Shown piece after piece: positions 1 to 11,391 of a DNA stretch of 36,362 bases (position 1 is its first letter; the number at the start of each line of letters is the position of its first letter). This DNA comes from Pinguiococcus pyrenoidosus. Taxonomy: Eukaryota; Sar; Pinguiophyceae; Pinguiochrysidales; Pinguiochrysidaceae. Location: NCBI GenBank assembly GCA_019677205.1, contig JAAMXY010000173.1, forward strand, positions 1-36,362, written 5' to 3'. The position numbers and the translations under genes are program-made. Under the pieces are notes generated by a model. That model saw nothing but the letters and a program-made list of their open reading frames with translations. It was not told the DNA's origin and did not search any database.

Positions 1-359
1 CAAAGGCCGCCGAAACGGAAGACAGAACTTCGAGACATCCGAAGTCGGGAATGGAAATCAAAATCCTCGATGAAATGAGAAAGAGACTTCGGAACTCCAT
101 TCCACGAGATCAGCTGATATCCGTCTGTCCTATCCCATCCTTCTCTCCATCCTACAGATGAATACTCAAATGCGAAAAAGACCAGTACGCAATATCGAAA
201 TTACTAACAATCATCGCTCTCGTCAAAAAACTGTAGGACCTTCTGTTTCCTGCCCATGGTACTCCGTTGCAAGGGTACTACCCCTCAAATCGACATGAAA
301 TGAATGAATGCGAGAGTCCGCGTCCATCCATGCGAGAGGGGCGCGCCGCGCCGCTGGCG

Positions 360-3282
360 ATGGCGTTCGAGTCCAGTGGATCGGGTTGGATGCCTCAGGC
401 CAATGGTCTGCAGCATCTCATGGAGCTGCTGACGCCGTTGCGGGATCCCACCGACCCGAACCACGGGTGAGGACGGGACTTCGAGAGACCTCGCGCTTTT
501 CTCAGGCCTCAGGTCCTCATGGTTTGTTCTTGAATCCTTTCCAGGCTGGCCATGCAGCGGCTCGAGGAGCTGAAGGGGAGCGGGGGCTCGGAGTTCCCGA
601 TGTATCTGGCGTTTCTGCTGGCGCACACGGGCCCGGAGAACGGCGTGATTGAGGAGCACCGCCAGCTTGCGGGCCTCATCCTGCTGCAGCAGGTCCGCGG
701 CCACTTCGGTGTATTCGCAGCGGACACAAGATGCTACGTCATGGACACGCTGCTCACGGCCGTGCGGGACTCCAAGAGCGACGTCGTCCGCCGGACCGCA
801 GCGACCGTCCTCACCGCGGTCAGCACCAAGGCCGGCGTCGACTCGCTGAGAACCCTGTTGCCAGCGCTCTTCGCCATGCTCGAGTCCGGTGACGCAGCCC
901 AAGAGGCAGGAGCCCTGAATGCGCTGCTGAAGATTTGCGAAGATTCCGCGCCGATCCTGGAGTCGTCGGCTGAGCTCCTGGATCATCCGCTCAACTACCT
1001 GATCCCGAAGTGCATCGCCCTCTTCGAGCACCCGGACGCCACAATCCGCGAGAATGCGGTGCACTGCGTGCAGCACTTCCTCCTGATCTTCCCGGTGGCT
1101 CTAGCGCAGAACATGGCCGCCTATCTCTCTGGCTTGGGGACACTTGCGTCGGATTCCTGCGCCCGGTAAGCAGGAGCGCCCTTTGGTAGACTCGCAGGGT
1201 CCAAAGTGTTCGCTCAAGCGCTCAAGGGTGCTTTTGCTTCTCGCTCTTGTCCGCCACAGGGTGCGTGTGCTCGTTTGCCAGGCCCTTGTGGTTCTGGTGG
1301 AGATTCGCCTGGAGTTCCTCGTCGAGTCCGTAGATGACATCACCCAGTTCATGCTCATCGCGAGCGCTGATCCCGAGCCGGACGTCGCCAAAGAGGCGTG
1401 CGAGTTCTGGAACGTGGTGTGCGAGTCAAGTAGCACCGACGAGCGCTTTGAGGTTGCCCTAGCAGCCGTGCGAGGCGTCGTCCGAGTCCTGGTGCCGGTC
1501 CTGTTGCGGAACATGCGCTACCCAGACGACGAGATTGCTAGATTCGTGGAGACCCAGTGCGACAGTGACGTACCCGATCGAGCGGAGGATGTGCGCCCCC
1601 TGTTCCACAGGCAGGCGAACAAGGGCCGACTGGCGAAGGCATCAAATGCCGAGGAACCTGCCGACGAGAGCGAGGTCGCCATCTGGACGCTTCGCAAATG
1701 CGCCGCGTCCGCGATCGACAACATCAGCACCGAGTTTCCGGTCGAGACCCTCGACAGCCTCCTTCCGATTCTCCATGACCATCTGTCGCAGGACGATCCG
1801 TGGACCGTGGAGGCTGGCATCCTCGCCCTGGGCGCGATTGAGAGCGGATGCGCCAGTGGCCTCGCGCCGCACCTGCCCACGCTGGTGCCCTACCTCTTGG
1901 GGAGGCTGGAGCACCCGATAGCGCAGGTGCGGAGCATCTCGTGCTGGGCCGTCAGCAGGTTCATGGGGTGGGTGGTGCAAGCGGCGCAGGAGGGGGCTCC
2001 GCTGCTCCCGAGCATCGCCATGGCCTTGGCGGCTCGGGTAGCGGACGTCAACAAAAAGGTTCAGGAAGCCGCGTGCAACGCTCTTTGCACCCTGGAGGAG
2101 TTCGCCGATCGCGAGAGCCTTACGTCGCATCTTGGGATCCTCATCCCCCGCTTTGTGGAGGCCTTGCAAGCCTATCAGACGCGCTCGCTTGTCAGTTTGC
2201 ACGACACGATCGCGACGTTGGCCGACGTGCTGGGCCCCGGCATCAACGAGCCGAAGGATATCCTAGGCTCGCTCATGCCACCGCTGCTGCATCAGTTTCG
2301 CTCCCTGACGAACGGAGACCGACAGGTCTTCAGCTTGCTGGAGTGTATCACCGCGCTGTGCCAAGCTGCTGGGCCGGGCTACCAGGACTACGCCCAGGCA
2401 ACGTACACCCTGAGCGTGGAATGCCTCAGCAGCTCGTTGCTCAACATGGCCATGGAACCGGAGGAGGAGGTGCACAATGATGTGGCGCTGTGTAGTCTGA
2501 ATCTCCTGGGGGCACTCTGTGACGCATTGGGACCGGGATTTGCGAGCTTGGTGGACCCGGACGGGCGAGTCTTTGGGATTCTCTTGGAGTGCATGAGGGC
2601 ACCGGGAGATGGAGCCAGGCAGGCAGCCTTTGCGTTGGCGGGGTCGCTCGCACGGCACTGTGGCGCTCTCTTGTTGCAGCACCAGTGCATACCTGTGTAC
2701 GTGCCGGAGCTCCTTGGGAGCCTCAATCCAAGGATCCCGCTCGTGGCCCATAATGCCAGTTGGGCTCTGGGCGAGATGATCTTCGGAACAAGTGCTGAGG
2801 AGATGACACCCTTCGCTCCGGCAATCGCGGATCGCCTGATCGCCATCCTCCTCGATGGGCAGGTCCCGCCCAAGCTCTTTGAGAATGCCAGCATCACCAT
2901 CGGTCGCGTCGCAGTCATGGCGCCCGAGCTGATGGCCGGCCGGCTTGCCGAAATTGCTCCAAAGTGGCTGGAGAGCCTGTGGCGGATACGGAATCGGAAG
3001 GAGAAGGAGACCGCATTCCAAGGCCTGTACTTGATGGCGTCGTACAATCCAAACGCCCTTCTCAGTGCCGAGGCCTTCCCGCGCTTCCTCGTTGCGCTTG
3101 CCTCCTGGAAGCCGGAGGCGCCCCCTCCGCCGGAGCTCGCAGCGAATTGCCGCGAAATGCTGTTGGCCTATCGCTCGAAGCTTCAGGAGGCGGAGTGGCA
3201 GGGACTTGCGAAGGGCGTCGGAGAGCGGGTCATGCCGCATTTGGTCCGATTGTATGGCTTGGACTCGCCGGGGACTCAGTGA
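360..3282 (+). CDS. TNPO1: Transportin-1 / karyopherin beta-2 nuclear import receptor
   Basis: Three exons are predicted: 360-466, 545-1165 and 1260-3282. Both introns (78 and 94 nt) are GT-AG and phase-consistent, giving 916 residues against about 900 for animal transportin. The whole length reads as the HEAT-repeat import receptor that binds PY-NLS cargo and Ran-GTP and carries cargo through nuclear pores. Family blocks seen include GLQHLMELL near the N-terminus, QLAGLILLQQVRGHF, KICEDSAPIL, EACEFW, DVRPLFHR just before an acidic loop, WTLRKCAA, ILALGAIESGC, VQEAACNALCTLEE and NASWALGEM. The acidic H8 loop (NAEEPADESE) is shorter and less acidic than in animals. The start at 360 is the last in-frame ATG before the conserved N-terminus; an in-frame ATG at 330 is possible. 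Identity is very sure; the exact start is less so. Confidence 0.93.
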
Positions 3283-3640
3283 TGCACCGCAGAGGAGCGT
3301 TTCAGACGGGGGCTTCGGTGTTCGGACTTGTACATTTTGATAGGATGCTCACGCCGTTGGGAACTGGTTGAGGCGTTTTCAGCCTGGGGTGGTAGGGTCG
3401 CCGTGTCGATGATTTTCCGTTCTTCCGCCGGAGTTTGGCGCTTCGCAGAACAGATGTAGATAGTCACGGAAAGGAAACGTGCCGAGCGCAGAGGTGCTGC
3501 TCACACGTCGTGATGGGGATCCGCATGTCCAGCAAGCGCATCTCGAGGAACGCTTGCCGCACGTGGGGAAGACTGTGTTGATACTGGAAACGAGCAAAGG
3601 GTCTTCATCTTGGTGATTCCTAGATCCACGATCGACGGTT
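3283..3640. other. Short convergent intergenic interval
   Basis: This stretch separates the 3' end of transportin (+) from the 3' end of the next gene (-). It should hold both 3' UTRs. I see no convincing ORF, RNA gene or repeat here. Confidence 0.5.
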
Positions 3641-4955
3641 TTACATCGCTTCCCTCGCGCTTCCGACCCCCTTCGCAGGCACGCCGCTGAGCAGCTTCTT
3701 GTACAGTTCCGCGTCCGCCGCGTTTGCCATCTGCTCGAAGGCCTCGACGGCAGCGGCATCGTCGAGGCTTCCCGATGCCCCAACGAGGGCCACCTCTGAC
3801 GGCGGGAAGGCCAAGTTCGCAGCGTTGAGCCGAACGAGGGCACTGCCGTCCGCCAAGCGCAACTCGTCAGCTGAGCCAGTCGTGCTGCTCAGCAAGGCCG
3901 AGTCAAACATGGCGGACACGCCGTCCGGATGGACCAGCGCGCCGACGGCAGAATACAGTCGGCCTACACAAGGAGGTTAGCGTTCCAGCGTGCTCCACCG
4001 GGCAGCCAGGACCACCTACCGGAGCCGTAGAGCGCGTCTGCAGATTCTGCCTCCGCCCCCACGATCAGCGTAGAGCCTCCGTCTCCCCCGAGAGCAGCGC
4101 CGCTGACCGGAAGCACGGATTCGGGAGCAAGGTCCGAGGCCGCCTGCGCGAGGGCTTCCATGATCGTGGAAACGGAGGTGTTGGCTCCCACGGCCACGTT
4201 CGCTCTTGTGTCCTCATCTTCGTAGGAGATCATGGCCACGTCGGACACCCGACCGGAGTGAATGACGTGGATCGGCCCCATGGGGATCTGGTTCTTATCG
4301 TTGTCGGGAATCGGGTGCAGGAGATACTGAGCAACCAGCGCCGCATCCGGCGAGTCCGTCACGAAGCCCACAGGGAGGCTGGCGCCGCGGTACGAGCCCA
4401 GCGCGCCGAAGACCCCGTAGAGATCCGAACCATCGCTCAGGATCTGGGACATCAAGCGATCACGGTCGACATCAGGACATCACCTCGACAGCAGGCTGTT
4501 CTTCGTCGTGCAGAAGACAGCCGCGGTAAAGACGCACCTCGCGGACCGCCTGGACTACTTCAGGCACGTCCTTCTCAAGCGCAGGTCCACCCTTGCCCAC
4601 CTGTAGGAAACCGTGACATGCTTTTCAGTCGCGGCGCTTCCAGAGCTGGCACTTGCGCTTTGCGGAGCGCGCCTACCAAGGTCATTTGCCCGTTCGACTG
4701 CTCCATCAAGAACTCCTTGGTGGGGAAGCCCCACATGTTCACGCCTCTGGGCACGACGCCGCAGGCGGCCACGCCATAGTTGTGCCGCTGGATGCGTCCC
4801 GGCCGCGACTGGCCCACGATGATGTACTCCGTTTCCTTGGCGATCTCCGTGCCTTTGGCCGGCGCTTCCGGCTCGGAGATGTACCACTTGCCCGGCACGT
4901 GCGGAGGCACGTAGGCGCTGCTGCTGAGGCCACGGAGCAGGGTGCGGCGGAGCAT
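3641..4955 (-). CDS. Unrecognised protein with predicted mitochondrial presequence
   Basis: Four exons are predicted on the minus strand: 4955-4677, 4600-4538, 4443-4020 and 3963-3641. The introns (76, 94 and 56 nt) are GT-AG and phases agree, giving 362 residues. The N-terminus MLRRTLLRGLSSSAYVPP looks like a mitochondrial targeting presequence: Arg, Leu and Ser rich with no acidic residue. An in-frame ATG at 5057 would lengthen it. The body is unfamiliar to me. The first part is basic and aromatic with a Gly/Asn/Trp stretch (GVNMWGFPTKEF). It is followed by an alpha/beta-looking segment (DLYGVFGALGSYRGASLP, GPIHVIHSGRV) and an Ala/Ser/Gly-rich C-terminus. No transmembrane segment or catalytic motif is evident. 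I do not assign a function; organellar location is inferred from the presequence only. Confidence 0.7.
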
Positions 4956-5315
4956 GCTGGCGTGTTGAATAGCACCCGCACAAGGGGCGTTTGCACGCGC
5001 ACGCCGCAGACCCAAAGTGGAGATCAGAGCCGGTGCTGGGCTGTGTTTCGGCATCATCTAGAAGATTTTTAATATATTTCAAATATAGAAATTTTGATGG
5101 AATATTCAAAGCTCGTGTGGTCATCCAAATCGTGAAGAGCTAGACTAGCGTCAATGACTTTGGTGAGGGAGATCGGCGTCAGGTTCCCGATTTCGGCGGA
5201 AGGCCACGACAAGAACGACGACCAGAACAACGCATGTCACGTCCCGTCCCTCTCATACATACAACGGTGGAGGACTTCATCAACGACGCCTGGTACCTCA
5301 GTGGGTCCAGCGCTC

Positions 5316-6214
5316 TCAGAATCTCACAAAGTGCAGAAAGGCGTGAATGTAGGGATAGCCTCCTATCTGTCGCTCACAAGACTTGTGCGTATACGGCGCC
5401 GGCAGCTCGAAGGCTGCGGAATCCTGCGGGCCGAGCTGGACGTTCTCGAACTCGTACGTCATCACCTTGATGTTCTCGTCGCCGTTTGGGAACTCGTCCA
5501 CTACTCTCCTTGGAACTGCGGGCAGCCAGCCACAGAGGTCGGTGAGCAACTGAGGCAGCAGCCACGGCCGGCATGCACCGCCGACTCGCTCGCTTACCGT
5601 GCCCTTCCTCCGTGACGAAGACGTGCCAATTGGCGAAGAGATCTGCCGCCTTCCAATGCTCGCACGAGACCCCGTCCAAGTCCACCAGTCCCTGTCACGG
5701 AATCACGTGGAAATCAGGGCTTCCCGTGCCGAGCTGCCCGCATGCGCAAGGCCGCGCGCACCTGGAACTCCAGCTTCGCGGAGAGCTCGGCGGCCGGCAT
5801 CTCCTCGGTCAGATACGCGCGCTCGCATGTGGGAAACTTGCCGCTGGCAATCATGTACTCCCACTTCTGGTCGTATCGGCGGATGAAGAGCTTGCCGGCG
5901 TCGTGGCCTTCCTCGATCTGCGCCGACGCCAGCTTGGCCTCGTAGTCAAAGCGAACTAGTCGCCCCAAAGAAAGCAAGAGCGACGTCAGGCACCGGCGAC
6001 GTCTGCGGCCTTTGTCGCACGCACCATTCATGATCTTGCGCCACGGAGGATAATCCTGGGTCTGGTCCACCAAGTGAGCAATCGTGGTGACGGTGGCGGA
6101 GAACTGCTGCGGAAGTTCTGGCAGCGGTCTCTCCAGCAGATCGGAGGATTCTGTCCAGCTCCGCGTGCTTTGGCTGCTCAGCAGCAGGCTCAGAAGCAGC
6201 AGGTCGGTCTTCAT
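5316..6214 (-). CDS. Secreted LVN1.2/LolA-like protein
   Basis: Four exons are predicted: 6214-6025, 5955-5762, 5691-5598 and 5515-5316. The introns (69, 70 and 82 nt) are GT-AG and frames agree, giving about 225 residues. The first 19 residues (MKTDLLLLSLLLSSQSTRS) are a signal peptide. The body has the order seen in secreted proteins related to sea-urchin LVN1.2, which are annotated as LolA-like: PELPQQFSATV near the start, then VRFDYEAK, a mid-protein DLDGVSCEHW with a Trp, and a late block with TYEFENVQLGPQDSAAFELP ending near a Cys. These proteins probably have a lipid- or ligand-binding fold, but their molecular role is not established. Intron 1 is 69 nt and free of stops, so its retention would insert 23 residues without a frameshift. 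ATGs at 6235 and 6280 would extend the N-terminus. Family assignment is moderately sure. Confidence 0.72.
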
Positions 6215-6418
6215 GCTCTTCTGGGAAGTCGTCATCGGCAGCCACATCCGCGGTAAAGACAGCGGAAGAGCTTCGAACATTTCGCGCCAGAATCATTCAA
6301 ATCCTCCGTGGCGGCCATTTCCGTCGTCTGTCACCGAGATCTCCCCAAATCCCCCGATCCCAAATCCCGAAGCCGTCCAGCGGCGAAGCCACGAGATTAC
6401 GCGCGGTCTGGAGAGGCG
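6215..6418. promoter_or_regulatory. Putative bidirectional promoter region
   Basis: About 200 bp separate the predicted starts of the LVN1.2-like gene (-) and the ALADIN gene (+), which are transcribed away from each other. Both promoters and both 5' UTRs must fit here. I see no recognisable TATA element. Confidence 0.35.
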
Positions 6419-8136
6419 ATGTCGCGCCCAACGCATTTCGTGCCGATCCCAAGTAATGGAGTGGGGTCTCTAGACGATTCGGACCTTCTGGTGCCTCGGG
6501 AGCGGTCCGGCGAGGGCGCCAGCGCCGTGCCGGCCGCCATGAAGGGGCTCAGCGAGGCGCTGGCGCGCCTCTCGCGCATGCTGAGCAGCGCGCCGTCCTC
6601 TCCTCGTCTCGGCGTCTCCTGGAGAGATCAGAGGAGCGAGCTGGGGGTGGCGGAATGGGCGTTTGGGCCGCGCAGGGCACAGTGTGCGGCAGTCCCCGCG
6701 GACCGCAGTCGAGTGGCCGTGTTTTCCGCGCGTTCCAGCGCACCTGTGCGATGGCTGGAGCACCGCCAAATGGCCTCTCAGGGGTTCGTGACATCATAGA
6801 GCTCGGTAGCGTTTGTGGCAAATGGTCTAATCACTGCGACTTGGACAACAGAAAGGGAGGCATACGAAGCCTTTGCTGGTCGCCGTTCAGCGGGAACCTG
6901 CTCGTGGTTGGCCTCACCGGCAAGCTTCAGCTTTGGCAGCTCCAAAGCTTTGAGTCTGATGTCCGCGAGGTCTTCCAGCAGAAGAGGATGACGTTGCTGC
7001 CGTTTCCAGCCGCCGCCGCGAAAGCCGCGGCTTGCGCCCTGGCGTGGCATCCGAAAGGGAGATGGGTCATCTGCGCGCTGGGACGGACGAAGAGCGCGGC
7101 CGTCGTGGACGTGTACGCCGGCGGCTGTACGCTGCTCCCGTTGAGTCAAGCGATTCCCGAACATCTCGCTTCCGACACCATGCGCTTCACTCCTGGCGGC
7201 GAGCACGCGGTCTTGGCGCTGCCCTCTGGGGACATCATCGTGTGGGAGACGTCGAGTTGGCGCCGGAAGGACTGGACGCTGATGAGCCCGTGCTTGTCGC
7301 TGGACTCGGATCCCTGTCTGTTGCGGGGATGCTGGCTCTGCATCGGCCCGAACGAGAGTCGACGCGTGGGCGCAGCCGACGACCCCTCGCATGAGCCCGA
7401 TGATGACGGCGGGCCTGCATCATCAAGCCAATCTTACCCGGCCGGCCTCGATTTTCGACTGCCGGTGTACGTGGTGCAGGTCTCTCATCCAGCTCCGATG
7501 ATTGACGTGCGCATCAGATCGCTGTTCCTCTTGCCGCAAGCGATCCGGACGGACGAGCAGCCCGGATCACCGGGAAGGCTGCTGCGAGATCGATTCCAAG
7601 GCACGCAGACGCAGCTGCTGGCACGCCAACTCCGCTTTGATCCAAGTGGCTGCCTCTTGGCGATAAGCGGGGTCTTCTTGCCCTCCGAGATCGAAGAGCT
7701 GGTCGCGCAGCAATACTTCGAGCTCGACAAAGACGAAGCACTGCCACTGCCGGCTTTGGAGCAAGTCGTCCTGCTGCTCAGCGTCCAAAGCACCCCGCGA
7801 TTGCACTGCACGCTGCTTGAGGTGTATTCCCCTCCGGACGGCGGCCAGCGGAATACCTTCGGCGGCAATGCCGTGATCAAGGCAGCAATCCCGCCTGAAG
7901 AGGCGAAGCAGCTGACGCCGCAGAAACGAGAAGAGATAGAGGCAGAGGTGCGGAATGAGCTGAGGCAAGTGGCGGCCAAGTGCGCTCCCCGAATATGCTT
8001 CACCTCAAAAGATGATGGTGCAGCTGTGGAAACTGGAGACCGCCCCACGCGTCGTACTAGACAACCAAATGTAGCTCAGCTCTCCGTGGGATGGGCGGAC
8101 ACTGGCGGCTTGCACTTCTACGACGTTGCCCTCTGA
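6419..8136 (+). CDS. AAAS: ALADIN-like WD-repeat nucleoporin
   Basis: Two exons, 6419-6783 and 6852-8136, are joined across a 68-nt GT-AG intron. They give 549 residues, almost the length of human ALADIN (546). ALADIN is a beta-propeller nucleoporin held at the pore by NDC1 and linked to import of selected proteins. Degenerate WD repeats are visible: GVAEWAFGPRRAQCAAVPAD, then after the intron GIRSLCWSPFSGNLLVVGL, ALAWHPKGRWVICAL and MRFTPGGEHAVLALPSGD followed by IIVWE, and later LRFDPSGCLLAISG. The C-terminus AQLSVGWADTGGLHFYDVAL matches the closing strand of ALADIN (vGW..GriahiPl type). The intron falls between the first and second propeller blades, and a single-exon reading would lose the first blade. 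An in-frame ATG at 6308 is possible. ALADIN is the best fit; another WD protein is less likely. Confidence 0.8.
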
Positions 8137-9417
8137 AGATGAGCTTCCGTCATGTGGTTGGACGCTGAAAGAAGCAGATAAGATGATCACTTTCAAGTGT
8201 ATCTACATGGTTGACCACAGACACGAAAGCAGGGCTGGCCCGGTGCCCGGAGGGAGGCCGATACAGGCCTGATCAGTCAGCCTCTTCCACGAACGCAAGT
8301 CACATCCTAAGGGGAAACAACCCAATACCAATGAGAAACATACGCACTTCCGCAGAACGCCAAACTTGCCCAGGCACACGCAAAAATGGCTAGCAGTCCT
8401 TTTACGACGTTATAGTCACGCAGAGTGCCTCCCTGGACGGTCGTGTAAGAAAGAGCAAGGCGGCCGGCAGCGATGGGCTTAAAAGTCGTAGAAGTTCGCT
8501 GCGTCTCCGGCTCCAAATGCCGTGACAAACTCGGTATGCCAAGTCGGTCAGTCGTATTCTTTGTGTCGGCAATGTCTGTTACCTCCGAGCTGAGTAACCG
8601 CAGCTCGTTTCACAAGGAGACGCTGTGTAGACCGTTGGAAGCCCCAAGGGGGCTCTAGAACGTCACTGACACGAGCATGAAGTCGCCAGGGAGCCAGGAC
8701 CTGCGGTGCCATCCTATGCACGACGCCCGGTATCGACGCGGCTTTCCTGCGTGTTGCGTGTTGCGTGGGAACCTTCCCGGAACACCAAGCTTTGTGCAGC
8801 GAATCAGTGGCTTTCCTGCAGCCTCGTCGACGTCATTTCCGATTCCCGGAAAGGGACACAGAATACAGGCCGCGCATAGAAGCTCGGAGCAAACCAACTT
8901 TACCAGGTGGAAGCTTGCCAATGCGTGGCTTGCGTCGATGGTAGGGGATACCTACCCATGTCTTTTCCATCAACTTGCACCAGTGCCACAGCACACAACC
9001 TATCAAGACGAATCTCTGAAAGTGCGGCCAATAATAGCCCTTGTGAAGTAGCCAAAGCACGTCCGAAGGTGCACTCAAGCAACAAGCTGGTTGCTACGCC
9101 CCTGCACGAGGGGGGAGTCGAGCAGCCGCGCTTTCCCCTTGGAGCCGAGACCACTTCTGCAGCTGCAGGCGTAGACGAGGTTCCGGTCACGGCGTCAAAG
9201 GTCGCGCGCGTCCGCGCGCATGGCCAACTTTTTGCTGCCAGTCGCTACCGCAGCTAGGGTACTTTCGAGACGCAAAGCGCGGCGGAAACTGCGGCCGTCA
9301 CGGCGGCTGCTGAATCGCCAGCGATAGATCAGAGCGGCTGCGTTAATCGTCACAGGTTAACCAAAGGTGGATGAACCCCACCGTGCTGCGTTATTGAACT
9401 CCGCGCGTGTGGGAGGC
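8137..9417. other. Intergenic, nothing recognised
   Basis: About 1.3 kb lie between the ALADIN homologue and the LNR gene. Only short, composition-like ORFs occur on either strand. I find no tRNA-like, snRNA-like or transposon-like segment. It presumably holds the ALADIN 3' UTR and the promoter of the downstream gene. Confidence 0.4.
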
Positions 9418-10949
9418 ATGAAGCACATGCTGACCCGGATGTGGCTGCCGGCGCTGACTCTGCTGGTCGCTCCACTGCGATGCGCCGTGGCGCAGCATGC
9501 TGTCTTGTGTCCCGTGGTGAGCTCCGGCGCCTTTCTGAGCATCGGCAACGGTTTCTGCGACGCGGAGAACAACATCGCCGCATGCAACTGGGTAGGTGCC
9601 AGATGTCCTGAAGTGAGTGCACGAATCACAGGATTGATGAGACGCTGGCGCAGGACGGCGGAGACTGCTGCGTTGCCACCTGCAGTCCGCGCGACGCCTG
9701 CGCGCAGGACCTCACCAGCGGTCGTGAGAAGGAATGCCTTGATCCGGACGCCGCAGAGGTGCCTAAGGAATGGCTCATGCGGGTGGAAGTAGAGATCTAT
9801 CCCGAGGCGCTGGAGAAGGCCTCCGTGGCAGAGATCCTGGATAGCGTCGACGCCGGTATTCGAAATCTCGTTGAGGACGTCGTGAACCCCGAGATCCGAT
9901 CGGTCCTTGTGGTGCGAGAAACCACAGGGATCTGGCTGAGTGAGACTCCGACTTCAGAGATCGTCGACGCCGTCACAGACACTTTCCAAGAGCTGCGCTG
10001 TGGCGCCTTCGTCAGCGTGAACTGCTCGGTGCTTGCGCAACCCAGGAATCCGGGGAACTTCCGCCTCCGCACGCGGAGGCTGAGTGAGAGACAGCGAGTT
10101 GAGGATGGAGAAGCATCCAATCCCACAACAGAGCTTAGGCGACGGCGCAAGGCTTTAGGAATAGACGGAGTCAACCCCGACACGAACGTCCACGCCGACG
10201 TTCCGGAGCCTCCGGACGCAGATGACTTGGACGACGCCCCACCGACCGATCCCAGCACCGACCTCCCAGGAACCGATGCGCCGGCACCACCGGCGCTGGA
10301 GGATCTTCCGGACGGACCCAGTGTCGAAGACGCGGAGGAGCTGCCGTCCCTGACGGTGACGGTGGAGACGGTGCTGAACGAGACGTCGTCGAGTGATTTG
10401 GGGGACCACGTGGACATGGACGACCTGGAGGAGGTGCGCGTCGAGGTGGAGTCGGGTCTCGAACAGGTCGGCGTCACCAACCAGACGGCGTCGGCGGTAA
10501 GCGACGTGTTCGTCACGGCCACGACGGCGATTGGCCTGCTGGAAGAGCTGCGCGGACGACTGGAAGAGACGCTGGCGCTGCAGACGTCCATCGATGGCTC
10601 CTTTGATAAAGGGAACTTGGTAGTCATCAGCAAGCTGGATATCGACGAGCCTCGGTGCCGCAGGTGTGAGAACCACAGCGGAGGCACTTCGGATCTGATC
10701 ACCACGCGGAGCTTGGTGATCGCGGGAGCGGCAGTGGCATTTCTCCTCGTAGCAACTCTCCTCGCAGCTCTCCTCGCGCATCGCTGGAGGTCTGGAAGAA
10801 GGCAGAAGGATCGCAAGTTTCAAATCGCTGTGGCAACTCTGGGTAGGTATTGGGCTGACGCTGAAGAGGGAGAGAAACGGGTGGAATGCGCGGTATCAGA
10901 AGGGATCGAGCTACCAGCTTCACCGTCGTCGGAGCTGGAACGAGTATGA
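9418..10949 (+). CDS. Single-pass membrane protein with one LNR (Notch-type) domain
   Basis: Two exons, 9418-9591 and 9654-10949, are joined in phase 0 across a 62-nt GT-AG intron, giving 489 residues. Residues 1-25 form a signal peptide with a WLPALTLLVAPL core ending near AVAQ. The intron splits a Lin12/Notch repeat: exon 1 carries GNGFCDAENNIAACNW and exon 2 opens with DGGDCC. The joined motif has the calcium-binding Asn/Asp/Cys pattern of an LNR. A Cys-containing ectodomain follows, then a long acidic Pro/Asp-rich linker, then a CRRC pair. One transmembrane helix (about residues 411-435, VIAGAAVAFLLVATLLAALL) is followed by a basic stop-transfer RSGRRQKDRK and a short cytoplasmic tail. 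It is probably a cell-surface or endomembrane type I protein. The ligand and function are unknown. Confidence 0.82.
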
Positions 10950-11099
10950 TCAGGACGCTGGACAGGCGAGAGGTGTGGCAGGACGGAGGCGTTCGAGCTG
11001 CATCGACATGGCAGCCACAACGATGGTGGTGAACGCATCGATTGGAGGCACAAGAGAGAAGTCATGGATAGAGTTTTTTTCATATAGGCAACGACATGC

Positions 11100-11151
11100 A
11101 GAGAGAGAGAGAGAGACAAGGAGGGAGAGGGAGAGAGAGAGAGAGAGAGAA
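11100..11151. repeat. (GA)n-rich purine tract
   Basis: An imperfect GA dinucleotide run, interrupted by ACAAGGAGG, continues into a G-rich patch. It is a simple-sequence repeat that creates the Glu/Arg-type low-complexity ORFs around it. Confidence 0.9.
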
Positions 11152-11252
11152 GCGCGGGGGGGGATAGCTTGCGTAGTGAGGATCAGAGAATGTACCGATA
11201 CTGCATGAAGTTTGATCTTCTCCCGAAGTTGTCTGGCCTGGGTTGCGACACC

Positions 11253-11391
11253 ATGACTTCTTCACGACATTTCCTGTCCGATCCGTTGTGGACCCGTGCT
11301 TCACAGGCAAGTGCCTCCATTGAACGCCAGTCGTCAGGACGTACAGAGCACGGTCCAGGATGTAATCTAGCGAAAGCTTGCGTGGCCTTCC
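11253..11391 (-). mobile_element. Relic of an IS4/IS5-type (DUF4096) transposase N-terminus
   Basis: On the minus strand, a stretch reads GRPRKLSLDYILDRALYVL and then TGVQWRHLPVKHGS. This is the signature N-terminal helix-turn-helix block of IS5-group transposases annotated as DUF4096 (pattern GRPR...lD.ily.l.TG.qWR.LP). The similarity fades about 20 residues later, and no DDE catalytic domain follows in any frame before the GA repeat. The segment is therefore a truncated, probably inactive fragment. Related elements occur in protist and algal genomes and in large DNA viruses as well as bacteria. I did not identify terminal inverted repeats. Confidence 0.6.

Noticed and set aside
285-1076. 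A 263-codon minus-strand frame over the start of transportin
   Set aside because: It is antisense to conserved HEAT-repeat exons and crosses the predicted intron. It has no family features.
8461-8520. Possible tRNA-like T-loop (GTTCGC) in the interval after ALADIN
   Set aside because: No matching acceptor stem or D-arm could be paired around it.
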